A stretch of DNA of 62,151 nt from Actinomycetes bacterium (lineage in GTDB: Bacteria > Actinomycetota > Acidimicrobiia > IMCC26256 > PALSA-610), in contig JANYBW010000024.1 of the NCBI GenBank assembly GCA_025360585.1, positions 1 to 62,151 of the forward strand. Reading direction: 5' to 3'. The notes beneath the pieces are model-generated. The model was given only the letters and a program-made list of their open reading frames with translations, did no database searches and had not been told where the DNA came from. This document shows positions 50,861 to 59,193 of the stretch, one piece after another; within the stretch, counting starts at the first letter, position 1; every line of letters starts with the position of its first letter. The translations under genes were made by a program, and so were the position numbers.

Positions 50861-51976
50861 CTACCCGCCCATGAGGCTGGTCCAGTCGCGGATCCAATTG
50901 CTCCGATGACGCCCCAACACTACGTAATCGATGGTCAACGGATGCTCTGGCACCGCGGCGAATTGACGAAAGATCAACGGCAAGGCGGTTCTGGCTCGGG
51001 TCGGAAAGACATAATTCGAAAGCGGCAATGCAGCCTGGAAGGGCGCCGACATCATGAACTCCACCAAACGCGCCGCCGCCGTGGGATGTTTGGCGCCCTT
51101 CAGGACACCCGCAAATTCGTACTGCCGAAAACAATCGTTGGTGACCGCGGCGATCGAAGGCTTGGTCTTTTTTCCTTCGGAAAACACCACGTCTGCCGGC
51201 GGACTCGATGCGTACGACACGACGATCGGACGGGTGCCCTTACCACCTCCGCCCGTGAACTCAGTCTCATACGCTGTCGTCCAGTCGTCGACAACCTGCA
51301 CACCGTTCGCCTTCAACGAGCGCCAGTAATCTTTCCAGCCTTGATCCTGCTGCGTGCCGATCGTGGCGATCAAAAACGCGAGCCCTGTCGAAGAGGTAGC
51401 TGGATTCTCGACGACCGTCAACCCCTTGTATTTGGGCAGCAAGAGGTCTTGGCGGCTGGCAGGAGGCGCAAGTTTGTGTTTCGAGAACCAGGCAATGTCG
51501 TAGTTCAAACACACATCGCCGTAATCGATCGGCATCACAGACTTCAACACCTCCGCAAACAAGTCGCGATGAGCTGGGGCCAACGCATCAATGCTGCGAA
51601 ACGCAGTCGGCGCGAACACATTCGAATCCAGCCCAACCGATAAGAAGGTGTTGTCGACTCCGTACAGCACGTCGCCCTGCGGGTGATCTCTGGTGAGCAC
51701 GGCCTGATTGATCAGCGACCCACCATCGCCTTGTTGCAAGACATCAACCCGAATGCCGGTGTCGCGAGTAAACAGTGCGAATACGCCTTTGGGAGGCGTG
51801 AATGCGCTGTAGGTCAGCAGCGTGACCGATGTTTCTGGCTTCGGTTTGACTGTTGGCCCCAGCGGGTGGAGCTTGGCACCACTCGAACTTCCGCACGATG
51901 CAGCGATGGCGCTCGCCGTGAGGACAACGGCCGCGGCACGCAACTGGCGCGCGCGACTTACTCCGACGCGATTCAT
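50861..51976 (-). CDS. thiB: Thiamine-type ABC transporter substrate-binding lipoprotein (ThiB-like)
   Basis: 371 residues. A signal peptide (RAAAVVLTASAIAASC) ends in a Cys that suits a lipobox, so the protein is probably a lipoprotein. The mature part, VTLLTYSAFTPPKGVFALFTRDTGIRVDVLQ and DVLYGVDNTFLS, resembles ThiB and related family 1 binding proteins; ADVVFSEGKKTKPS and the C-terminal YVFPTRARTALP also fit. The ATG at 51976 overlaps the TPK stop and has AGGAG 7 nt upstream. Thiamine, TMP or TPP is the expected ligand because of the riboswitch-controlled operon. Confidence 0.85.
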   Translation of the reverse strand: MNRVGVSRARQLRAAAVVLTASAIAASCGSSSGAKLHPLGPTVKPKPETSVTLLTYSAFTPPKGVFALFTRDTGIRVDVLQQGDGGSLINQAVLTRDHPQGDVLYGVDNTFLSVGLDSNVFAPTAFRSIDALAPAHRDLFAEVLKSVMPIDYGDVCLNYDIAWFSKHKLAPPASRQDLLLPKYKGLTVVENPATSSTGLAFLIATIGTQQDQGWKDYWRSLKANGVQVVDDWTTAYETEFTGGGGKGTRPIVVSYASSPPADVVFSEGKKTKPSIAAVTNDCFRQYEFAGVLKGAKHPTAAARLVEFMMSAPFQAALPLSNYVFPTRARTALPLIFRQFAAVPEHPLTIDYVVLGRHRSNWIRDWTSLMGG

Positions 51977-52632
51977 GAGCAATCTCCTGGTTCGATGACG
52001 AGCAACGGCGCAGATGTATCCGCGATAGATATTGCAATTGTTGAAGAATTTGCGATGTTGCTCATGCCACGAGTCGAACCGTTGAAGAGCGGTTCATCGC
52101 GCAACGGATAGTCCAAACCTGACGTTGCAACGCCAACGCAATCACCGAGTGGAATCAGAGAGACAGTGGTTCCGGGCGCAATCGTCAGCTCCCGGCGCGC
52201 GCCCGGAGGAAGCACGACGACGCGAGCGCCGTCCACGCACGCCATCATTTCGATCTTCCACCACCGCGGTGATGCCAGCATCGCCATCGTGGCCATGAAG
52301 TGATCGACCCGCCCCTGCATCGAATCGAGGACGCACACAAACGCTGCGCCGCGGGCGATCGCAAAATCGATCGCTAGGTCGGTATCGGTCGCGTCTTTGT
52401 TCGTGCGATGTCGTTGCACCTCAACGCCGAGGGATTCAACATGAGCCAACCCATCTGGGTCGACGGAATCCATATCGCCGACCACGGCGGTCAATCGGTG
52501 AGGCAACGCTTGCGCTGCGGCGAGCCCACCGTCTGCGGCAACGACGATCGGATCAACCCACGGCGGCAATCGAGCGAAGCCCACCGAATGGGCCGTTGCT
52601 CCACCGCTCACCACCAACGCATGCACGCTCAC
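51973..52632 (-). CDS. Thiamine pyrophosphokinase
   Basis: 219 residues. TPK transfers pyrophosphate from ATP to thiamine. IVVAADGGLAAA, VVGDMDS and RTNKDATDTDLA (Asp residues for Mg-ATP), then LDSMQGRVDHFMATMAML and SGLDYPLRDEPL, match the family. The GTG start at 52632 has AGGGAG 9 nt upstream, and that ribosome site is part of the 3' end of a TPP riboswitch. With the following thiBPQ genes, the operon would import thiamine and convert it straight to TPP. A DUF-like C-terminal tail (TSAPLLVIEPGDCS) ends the protein. Confidence 0.9.
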   Translation of the reverse strand: MSVHALVVSGGATAHSVGFARLPPWVDPIVVAADGGLAAAQALPHRLTAVVGDMDSVDPDGLAHVESLGVEVQRHRTNKDATDTDLAIDFAIARGAAFVCVLDSMQGRVDHFMATMAMLASPRWWKIEMMACVDGARVVVLPPGARRELTIAPGTTVSLIPLGDCVGVATSGLDYPLRDEPLFNGSTRGMSNIANSSTIAISIADTSAPLLVIEPGDCS

Positions 52633-52640
52633 GGTTGCCG

Positions 52641-52748
52641 ACTCCCTTCGCCGGCATTATCCGGACAGGTTCAAGGGGTCGATAACGAGCGAACCGTGGG
52701 TTCGGTAGTTATCCTCTCAGCCCGGCGCTCCCGAGCTCCCCCGTTTGG
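52641..52748 (-). ncRNA. TPP riboswitch (THI element)
   Basis: Read on the minus strand, the element has CGGGGGAGC, then GGGCTGAGAGG (pyrimidine-sensor arm), a variable stem, then CCTTGAACCTG, GGATAATGCCGGCG and AAGGGAG. These are the invariant blocks of the thiamine pyrophosphate riboswitch in the right order and spacing. The AGGGAG at the end doubles as the ribosome-binding site of the thiamine pyrophosphokinase gene, so TPP binding probably shuts off translation initiation. Confidence 0.97.
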
Positions 52749-52762
52749 GTTCTTGGGCTACG

Positions 52763-52768
52763 ACACTA
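52763..52768 (-). promoter_or_regulatory. -10 box TAGTGT before the TPP riboswitch
   Basis: TAGTGT is 14 bp upstream of the first conserved riboswitch bases, which would place the transcript start just before the aptamer. No clear -35 box is seen. Confidence 0.4.
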
Positions 52769-52783
52769 GCGGCTCCATTGAGA

Positions 52784-54286
52784 TCAACCCTGGAGCGCGA
52801 ACCCTGCAACTGCAGCCGAGGTTGTTGCCGGCATTCCCAACGCTTTGGCATCTCCGAACGCGAGTACAGAACCGGTCTTGGAAACGATCCAATAGCCGAG
52901 GCCGGTTGGCGTCACGACCATGTGGGTCGCGGCGGCCAAACCGCACGAACGCTGATCACCCAAGAACTGCGCGTCGCCGAACGCCGCGATCGCACCGTCT
53001 TTGCGCAGCTGGTAATAGCCCTTACCGGTCGGCGTGGTCTTGATATCGACGATGCCGTGGGTCCTATGGATATTGCCAAAATAACCGGCGTCGCCGAAGG
53101 CGTAAATCTTGCCGCCTTCTTCGGAGAGCCAATACCCATTGCCGCTCGGGGTGTTTTCGATCCCGATGATTGGAGTCTTCAACGGAACCCCGCCGAGCGA
53201 ACCATAGAAGTGGGCGTTGCCGAAGTTGAACACCCCGCCGTCCGATGCGGCCATGCGATAGCCACGGCCGTTTGGCGTTGACGCGAAATCATTGACCGGA
53301 GCCCAAAGCTTCACATTCCCGAGCGACCCTTTGAACTTGGCCGAACCAATGGCAAAGAGACCACCATCGAGCGCTTGCAGGAAATACCCCTTCTTGTCGG
53401 GAACAACCTCCGCGCTCACGATCGGCGCCCACAACTTGATTTTTGTGAGATCGCCGAGGTTTTGGGCGGTGCCAAACGGATACACCGCACCATCAGATCC
53501 GAACACCCAATACCCGTTGCCGACGGTTCCGGTTGGAGCGCCCGTGAAGTAAGAAAGGCATTGATTATTTACACCGTTTTTCGCAAGTGCGCCGGCGTAG
53601 TAGGTAAGAATTGTGGTGCCGTAGTTCGGTGCCGTCGCCCAAATGGCTTTGCCACTTTGACCACCGAACAGTTCCCACCACGGAGCGAGGCCGATGCGGT
53701 CCGACGGCGGTTTGATCAGTCGGCTCAGATGCGTGACCGTTGCGTCTGCGTAGCCCCGCAATAGTTGAATTTGGTAACGCACACCGAGTTGCGGAGTGGT
53801 GAAGCATCGCGACGGGCTGGTTTCTGCGGCGCACGTTGTGCCGGTTGGACGGTTATTGAACGCGAACATGCCCGAGAAGTTATTGAAGTCGGCGCGGATT
53901 TGGCCGTAGCTCGGAAACCCGAATGCACCGGTTTCGATGAATGACTGCACGAAAGCGATATCACCGCGGACACCATCGGCCGCGCCCTCAGCGAGATAGA
54001 TCTGCGCGAGCGCCTTGATGTCGTTGTTTAGGTTTGGAAGGTTGGGCGGCGCTGCATGTTTGCTCGTATACCAAAGTGCAAGTTGATCAGCATTCAGCAG
54101 CGACGCGCCGAGCACGGGTGTTTGTCCGCTCAAAATTCCCGTGAACGTCGGCGCAGACGTTGTGGTGAGCGTCCCGGTTCGATTCGAGGTCGCGGCTGCG
54201 CTTCCCAGTGCAGTCATTGCGAGGAGTCCGGCTACGAGTCCAATGGCGCGGTGTTTGATCCCAGTCATCCCTCGCTGTATCGGCAT
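52784..54286 (-). CDS. Secreted glucosaminidase-type hydrolase with C-terminal repeat domain
   Basis: 500 residues (494 from the alternative ATG at 54268). A signal peptide (HRAIGLVAGLLAMTALGSAAA) is followed by a domain of about 190 residues with VRGDIAFVQSFIETGAFGFP and FNNFSGMFAF, the glutamate-centred core of glucosaminidase/mannosyl-glycoprotein endo-beta-N-acetylglucosaminidase-type enzymes that cut peptidoglycan. The C-terminal half has six or seven repeats of about 42 residues (GYWVFGSDGAVYPFG, GYRMAASDGGVFNFGNAHFYG, GYWLSEEGGKIYAFGDA), related to those in the DUF1906 protein at 40902. These may form a propeller that binds the cell envelope. Confidence 0.82.
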   Translation of the reverse strand: MPIQRGMTGIKHRAIGLVAGLLAMTALGSAAATSNRTGTLTTTSAPTFTGILSGQTPVLGASLLNADQLALWYTSKHAAPPNLPNLNNDIKALAQIYLAEGAADGVRGDIAFVQSFIETGAFGFPSYGQIRADFNNFSGMFAFNNRPTGTTCAAETSPSRCFTTPQLGVRYQIQLLRGYADATVTHLSRLIKPPSDRIGLAPWWELFGGQSGKAIWATAPNYGTTILTYYAGALAKNGVNNQCLSYFTGAPTGTVGNGYWVFGSDGAVYPFGTAQNLGDLTKIKLWAPIVSAEVVPDKKGYFLQALDGGLFAIGSAKFKGSLGNVKLWAPVNDFASTPNGRGYRMAASDGGVFNFGNAHFYGSLGGVPLKTPIIGIENTPSGNGYWLSEEGGKIYAFGDAGYFGNIHRTHGIVDIKTTPTGKGYYQLRKDGAIAAFGDAQFLGDQRSCGLAAATHMVVTPTGLGYWIVSKTGSVLAFGDAKALGMPATTSAAVAGFALQG

Positions 54287-54378
54287 TTCGAGCTGTCGCT
54301 TGAGTCACACGACCTACAGCAATGCGGAAATAGAGTTAAGAATCGGACATTTTCCTCACGATCGCCCAGGTCCGTACA

Positions 54379-56013
54379 TCAGCTCAATCCCGCGGCATCG
54401 AGCGCCGCGGCTTTGGCTTTGCGATAGTCGGGCTTGCCATTGGCGTGTCGAGGAATTGCGTCCACCACAAACATACGGCGTGGCACTTTGTACCCCGCGA
54501 TGAGGCTCCGGGAAACTTCGACGATACTTTCCAACGTTGGGTTTGTCCCTGGTCGAGGCTGCACGACAGCACACACCGTCTCGCCCCAGCGATCGTCGGG
54601 AATACCAACGACAAGCACATCAAAAACCTCTGGGTGCGATTTCAGGGCCTGCTCGACTTCTTCGGGGAAGATCTTCTCACCGCCAGAATTGATCGAAACG
54701 CTGCCGCGGCCGAGCAACGTGATGCGGCCGTCGTCTTCGATACGAGCAAAGTCGCCCGGGATCGACCACCGTTTGCCGTCTGCGTCGAGGACGAACGTCG
54801 CCGCAGTCTTTTCGGGGTCGTTGTAGTAGCCAACCGGGATGTTGCCTCCGCGCGCGAGTTTGCCGACGACGCCCGTCCCAGGGAGAATTGGTTTGAGCTC
54901 TTCGTCGAGCACAACCGAATCAAGCGTCGCATTGACCGTCGTGATGCCTTCGGCCTGCCCTTCACCTTTGGTCACCATGCGATAGCCGTTCATGCCACTT
55001 TCGGTGGAACCAATTGCATCCATCATCGTTGTGTGTTCCGGCAGCTCGGCACGGAAATAATCCTTCAACGATTGCGAGAACACCGCCGCGGTACTACTAA
55101 ACGCAAACAAGCACGAAATATCGATCTCGTGTTTGATCTTTTCGTAGACATCCGCAAGTGGGCGCGCCATTGCATCGCCGGTAAACCCGACCGAGTTGAT
55201 GCGGAGCTCATCGATGCGACGCCAGACGCGTTCCGCATCGAACTGTTCCAGCACGACCGCAGTGTTGCCTTCAAAGAGCGCTCGCATCAATCCGAACTGA
55301 CCCGCGCCATGCATAAACGGCGCGATCTGCAACATCACAAGGCCTTGCGGCGCATCCGGGTTGATCTTTGCAGCCAGCCCATCCGGCGCCGCGACCTTCG
55401 CATTGGTGAAGACATCCACGCCTCCACCGAGTGCATAAAAGACGTCCTCCATGCGCCACATCACGCCCTTGGGCATCCCGGTTGTGCCGCCGGTATAGAG
55501 AAGATAGATGTCGTCGTCGGAGCGTTCAACGAAATCGTGCTCCGAGGAGCTATCCGCCAAAGCGGTTTCGTAGTCGACGGCTTCATCGATGAGCGCGACG
55601 CCTTGCGAATCATCAGCCAGACGAATGAACGTCGCGAGCTTCGGTAGGCCGCGGCGAGCCGCGTCGAGCAGCGGCTCGTACTCGGCTTGAAAGATAACGG
55701 CAACCGCGTCGGAATTGTCGAGCAGGTACCGGAGCTCTTCTTCTACGTAGCGGTAATTCACGTTGACGACGGAGCAGCGAATTTTGTAGATCGCAAAAAT
55801 GGCTTCGGCCCACTCGATGCAGTTCTTGGCGTAGATCGCTACGTGATCGTGGGCTTGCACACCGCTGGCTTGCAACGCGTGCGCAAGCCGGTTGGCGCGC
55901 GCATCGAGTTCGCCGTAGGTGATGCTGCGGTGGTCGTCGTGCAGCGCGATGCGCTGAGGCACCTTGGCCGCAGCTTGTTCGAACAAATCCGCAAAATGAA
56001 AATGACGTTGCAT
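54379..56013 (-). CDS. Acyl-CoA synthetase (AMP-forming, FadD-like)
   Basis: 544 residues. ANL-superfamily motifs are LLYTGGTTGMPKGVMW (A3, AMP binding), AIGSTESGMNGY (A5), WSIPGDFARIEDDGRITLLGRG (A7-A8) and the C-terminal ANGKPDYRKAK with the A10 Lys. The enzyme activates a carboxylic acid to its CoA thioester. GAGG lies just upstream of the ATG, 14 bp after the MFS stop, so it is co-transcribed with that exporter and falls under the KstR-type operator at 57575. A steroid or fatty-acid substrate is likely by analogy with KstR-regulated genes. Confidence 0.92.
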   Translation of the reverse strand: MQRHFHFADLFEQAAAKVPQRIALHDDHRSITYGELDARANRLAHALQASGVQAHDHVAIYAKNCIEWAEAIFAIYKIRCSVVNVNYRYVEEELRYLLDNSDAVAVIFQAEYEPLLDAARRGLPKLATFIRLADDSQGVALIDEAVDYETALADSSSEHDFVERSDDDIYLLYTGGTTGMPKGVMWRMEDVFYALGGGVDVFTNAKVAAPDGLAAKINPDAPQGLVMLQIAPFMHGAGQFGLMRALFEGNTAVVLEQFDAERVWRRIDELRINSVGFTGDAMARPLADVYEKIKHEIDISCLFAFSSTAAVFSQSLKDYFRAELPEHTTMMDAIGSTESGMNGYRMVTKGEGQAEGITTVNATLDSVVLDEELKPILPGTGVVGKLARGGNIPVGYYNDPEKTAATFVLDADGKRWSIPGDFARIEDDGRITLLGRGSVSINSGGEKIFPEEVEQALKSHPEVFDVLVVGIPDDRWGETVCAVVQPRPGTNPTLESIVEVSRSLIAGYKVPRRMFVVDAIPRHANGKPDYRKAKAAALDAAGLS

Positions 56014-56027
56014 CAGGACCTCAAAGA

Positions 56028-57545
56028 CTATGAACGAAGACGTTTATCAGGAATAAAACAAGCGCACACCAAGGCAAGCAGGGCAACGGGGACAACCCAT
56101 CGAAACACACCTTGCAATGATGCTTCAAACGTTTGGCGAAACGAAACCGGCACGACACCGCCATGTTTTCCAGCCGCGGCGCCTTGCAATAACAGCGCGT
56201 TGAGTTTGCTCGCGGTGAAGCCTTTGCCGATGAATCGCGGCCCGAACGTATCGAGTCGAGCCGTCTGGATCGCACCAAAGATTGCGGCGCCAAAGGATCC
56301 GCCCATCGAGCGCAAGAACGTGCTCGTTGATGTCGCGACACCGAGATCTTCTGGTGGGACGGCATTTTGGATCGCGAGCACCAGCACCGGCGTGACCATG
56401 CCGATTCCGAGACCCGCCATCGCCATGTACGCGCCAGCTTGCCAGAACGGTGTGAAACGGTCCATCGTCGCAAACAAAACGAACGCCAACGTGGTCACTG
56501 CCATACCGATAATCGGAAATGGCCGGTACCGCCCGAGCTTCGAGATCCAGCGCCCGGACATCGTCGACGCGACGAGAATTCCCCCCATCACCGGAACCAT
56601 CTGCAACCCAGCGTTGGTTGCGGTTCGGCCCTGTGCCAATTGCAAAAAGACTGGCAGGAACACAATCGCGCCGAACATTGCCATCCCGACCATGAACGCG
56701 GTGAGACACGTAGTGGTGACTACCCGATTGCGAAACAACCGCGGCGGGATAATCGGTTGTTCGACGCGTAATTCCCAACGCCCAAACGCGACGAACAACA
56801 GCGCACCGAGCGAAAATAACCCGATCGTTGTTCGCGAAGACCACCCAGAACCATTGCCATTTTCAAGCGCGACGATCACTGCAATGACCGCGCCAACGAG
56901 CATTGCCACACCGAAATAGTCGATCCGCGTGACAACGCGACGCTTCGGTAGCCGAAGCGCCTTGCCGGTAATCGCCAGGGCGACAATGCCGACCGGAACG
57001 TTCACTAAAAAGACCCAACGCCATGTGGTGTGATCAACGATCGCGCCGCCAAGCAACGGCCCCAGCACGCTCGCGACTGCAAAGACACTGCTGATCAACC
57101 CTTGGTATCGACCGCGATCGCGTGGTGGGACCACATCGCCGACAATCGCAAATACCAACACAATGAGGCTCCCACCCGCGAGCCCCTGAATCGAACGAGC
57201 GGCAACCAACTGCGTGAGCGTTTGTGCGGCCCCGCACAACAGCGATGCACCACTGAACGACGCAATCGCAATCTGCAACAACATTTTGCGGCCGTACAGA
57301 TCCGAGAGCCGACCAATCAACGGCATGATAGCCGTCGACGCGACGAGATACGACGTCGTGACCCACGTGTAGTGCTCCAGGCCGTGCAGCTCCGCGATGA
57401 TTCGAGGCATTGCTGTCGCCACGACTGTCTGATCAATCGCGGCAACAAACATCGCCGCCATCAAACCTGCGAACACCGTCAGGATTTGACGGTGGGTGTA
57501 CTGCGGGAATTCCGATTCGGGAGGCACCGTCGCTGCTGTTGTCAC
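56028..57545 (-). CDS. MFS drug/lipid transporter (DHA2, EmrB/QacA-like)
   Basis: 505 residues with about 14 membrane segments. LIGRLSDLYGRKMLLQ is motif A, and VLGPLLGGAIVDHTTWRWVF is the DHA2 antiporter motif C with its WRWVF ending. FLRSMGGSFGAAIFGAIQ is the late motif of QacA/EmrB transporters. The GTG start has GAGGAGG upstream. A TAAACT -10 box and an overlapping KstR-type operator lie 30-48 bp before it. It heads an operon with the acyl-CoA synthetase. Confidence 0.92.
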   Translation of the reverse strand: MTTAATVPPESEFPQYTHRQILTVFAGLMAAMFVAAIDQTVVATAMPRIIAELHGLEHYTWVTTSYLVASTAIMPLIGRLSDLYGRKMLLQIAIASFSGASLLCGAAQTLTQLVAARSIQGLAGGSLIVLVFAIVGDVVPPRDRGRYQGLISSVFAVASVLGPLLGGAIVDHTTWRWVFLVNVPVGIVALAITGKALRLPKRRVVTRIDYFGVAMLVGAVIAVIVALENGNGSGWSSRTTIGLFSLGALLFVAFGRWELRVEQPIIPPRLFRNRVVTTTCLTAFMVGMAMFGAIVFLPVFLQLAQGRTATNAGLQMVPVMGGILVASTMSGRWISKLGRYRPFPIIGMAVTTLAFVLFATMDRFTPFWQAGAYMAMAGLGIGMVTPVLVLAIQNAVPPEDLGVATSTSTFLRSMGGSFGAAIFGAIQTARLDTFGPRFIGKGFTASKLNALLLQGAAAGKHGGVVPVSFRQTFEASLQGVFRWVVPVALLALVCACFIPDKRLRS

Positions 57546-57574
57546 GATTGAGCCACCCTCCTCATTGCTCGAAG

Positions 57575-57588
57575 TAGAACAGGTTCTA
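57575..57588. promoter_or_regulatory. KstR-type operator TAGAACAGGTTCTA (MFS/acyl-CoA synthetase operon)
   Basis: A perfect 6-2-6 inverted repeat that fits TnnAACnnGTTnnA, the mycobacterial KstR consensus. It lies 30 bp upstream of the MFS start and its end overlaps the TAAACT -10 box, a position suited to repression. A second site lies at 58256-58269. Confidence 0.8.
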
Positions 57589-57593
57589 GTTTA
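57588..57593 (-). promoter_or_regulatory. -10 box TAAACT of the MFS operon
   Basis: TAAACT (TANNNT) on the minus strand shares its last base with the operator at 57575-57588. The transcript would have a leader of roughly 35 nt that includes the GAGGAGG ribosome site. Confidence 0.5.
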
Positions 57594-57655
57594 CGCGAAC
57601 CGGCCGAGTCGAGTCTGGTCCTGCGGGAGGCCGCAACCTTGCAGTTCTCGTACCG

Positions 57656-58243
57656 TCACTGCTCGCCTAGCACCAAACGAGCCGCGATTTCGAGGTCCTC
57701 ATCGACCCGCTCGATCGGATCGACACCTCCGGCCCAGCCAATCAAGCTCGAAAGCCAGACCTGGGTGAGCAGACGAGCGATCTGCGCCGTATGCGGAGTT
57801 GCGGCACCAATTGCCGTCGTGATGATCGCGTTCATCAGCGCTGAAACCCGCTCCACCACATCAGCATTTTCGTGGCGCGACGCGCCGAAGGCCCGCACCA
57901 TTGCCACCGCAACATCAGGATCGCGAGCCAACGCCGCGTTCGACCGGGCCAAAACGACACAAACACGCTGTGATGCGGTCGAGCCGGGGATCGCGTGCGC
58001 GGTTACATAGCGGTTGAGCCCGGAGAGCTGTTCGAGCATGATTTCGAGCAGCAGCCGTTCTTTGGATTCGAAGTATCGATAGACCGTGCCCAGCGCGACA
58101 TTGGCTTCGGTCGCCACATCGCGCATCTGCACAGCGTCGAAGCCGCCGCTTTGCGCGAGAACCATGGTGGCGTCGAGGACTCTGCGACGCCGAGCGGCTT
58201 GGCTGCGAGCGAGCGTGGTGTCGCTGGGATCCGCGTCAGACAT
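57656..58243 (-). CDS. TetR-family repressor, KstR-like
   Basis: 195 residues from ATG 58243. The helix-turn-helix region, RRRRVLDATMVLAQSGGFDAVQMRDVATEANVALGTVYRYFESKERLL, is very close to the DNA-binding region of KstR, the steroid-catabolism repressor of mycobacteria. The C-terminal ligand domain is helical and ends with GWAGGVDPIERVDEDLEIAARLVLG. The window has two operators of the KstR type, one just upstream of this gene and one before the MFS/synthetase operon, so autoregulation and control of both units are likely. GTG 58270 would place the operator inside the coding region, so the ATG is preferred. The ligand is probably a CoA thioester. Confidence 0.9.
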   Translation of the reverse strand: MSDADPSDTTLARSQAARRRRVLDATMVLAQSGGFDAVQMRDVATEANVALGTVYRYFESKERLLLEIMLEQLSGLNRYVTAHAIPGSTASQRVCVVLARSNAALARDPDVAVAMVRAFGASRHENADVVERVSALMNAIITTAIGAATPHTAQIARLLTQVWLSSLIGWAGGVDPIERVDEDLEIAARLVLGEQ

Positions 58244-58255
58244 GATGGGTTGAAT

Positions 58256-58269
58256 TGAAACAGGTTTCA
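58256..58269. promoter_or_regulatory. KstR-type operator TGAAACAGGTTTCA (tetR / SDR)
   Basis: A perfect 6-2-6 inverted repeat that fits TnnAACnnGTTnnA, in the 65 bp between the divergent tetR (58243) and SDR (58309) starts. TTGACG (58273-58278), TTCGAT (58297-58302) and the ATG 6 nt later form a plausible promoter for the SDR just beyond it. Confidence 0.85.
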
Positions 58270-58308
58270 CTCTTGACGGGCAAAGCGCGAATCCGATTCG
58301 ATAGGGGC

Positions 58309-59106
58309 ATGCAGATCTCAGGTTCGCACATCGTGGTCACTGGCGCATCTTCGGGGATCGGAGCGGCGCTCGCACCCGTCCTTGCGGCCCGCGGCGCGGC
58401 AGTCGCGCTCGTGGCGCGGCGCAAAGAGCGGCTCGACGAAGTCGCATTGGAATGCGCGGCGGCAGGAGGCACTGCAGTCGTGTATGCCGTCGATCTCGGC
58501 GATCTCGCCGCGACCAAATCGCTGGCCAACGCGTTGTTGGCAGATTGGGGCGCGGTGCAGTGCATCGTGAACAACGCGGCGATTCCGAAACGAGTGCCGT
58601 TCACGCGCATCACGATGGGTGATGTGGAAGAGACGATGCGGGTGAATTTTCTATCGCCCGCCCAGCTCACGTTGTCGTTGTTGCCGCATATGTTGGAGCG
58701 ACGGGACGGTCTCATCGTGAATGTTTCTTCCATGGGCGGACGCATGCCCATCGCGAACGAAGCCGCGTACAACGCATCGAAATTCGCGCTCGCCGGTTGG
58801 AGTGAAGCTATGCGTATCGATCTTGAAGGAACGGGCGTGGATGTGAAGCTGATCTTGCCGGGGCCGATCGACACCGAGATTTGGGATCAGCCGGGCAACG
58901 ATGCCGCGTTGTTCGAAATCGACAAGGTTCCCGCGCACGACTGCGCCGTCGAAATCGCGGACGCGATCGAAGCCGATGGTTTCGAGTTCTACACGCCGGC
59001 GGTATTTCCGGGTGGTCTCGACGCCAAAGCGATGGTGATCGATAAACACACGAACTGCGACCAATTCGTTTACGGCATGGCCCAATTCAGCAAGTCGCTG
59101 CGTTAA
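58309..59106 (+). CDS. Short-chain dehydrogenase/reductase, classical
   Basis: 265 residues from ATG 58309. HIVVTGASSGIGAALA, CIVNNAAIP, VNVSSMGGR (catalytic Ser) and AAYNASKFAL (YxxxK) are all intact, so it is a working NAD(P)-dependent oxidoreductase. The length fits the classical group. It is divergent from the KstR-like repressor and shares its operator, which suggests a role in steroid or lipid breakdown. The open frame extends to a TTG at 58255 through the operator and is rejected. A strong palindromic terminator follows. Confidence 0.92.
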   Translation: MQISGSHIVVTGASSGIGAALAPVLAARGAAVALVARRKERLDEVALECAAAGGTAVVYAVDLGDLAATKSLANALLADWGAVQCIVNNAAIPKRVPFTRITMGDVEETMRVNFLSPAQLTLSLLPHMLERRDGLIVNVSSMGGRMPIANEAAYNASKFALAGWSEAMRIDLEGTGVDVKLILPGPIDTEIWDQPGNDAALFEIDKVPAHDCAVEIADAIEADGFEFYTPAVFPGGLDAKAMVIDKHTNCDQFVYGMAQFSKSLR

Positions 59107-59138
59107 CCCGCCTCTACCAGCCCCTACCAGCCCCAACC

Positions 59139-59193
59139 CCCTGTGTCCCACGCATGTTCCACCGGTGGAATATGCGTGGGACACAGGGTTTTA
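59139..59193 (+). terminator. 50-bp palindrome, probable intrinsic terminator
   Basis: Two 25-nt arms meet without a gap: CCCTGTGTCCCACGCAT... (59139-59163) and its complement to GGGACACAGGG (59164-59188), with one mismatch. TTTTAT follows on the plus strand, so it can end the SDR transcript. The convergent oxidoreductase stop TAA (59191-59193) overlaps the T-run. Its layout is shared with the element inside the PPTase gene at 27231-27284. Confidence 0.85.

Noticed and set aside
55687-56919. 410-residue open frame on the plus strand
   Set aside because: Antisense of the acyl-CoA synthetase start and the DHA2 transporter; no hydrophobic segments or motifs of its own.
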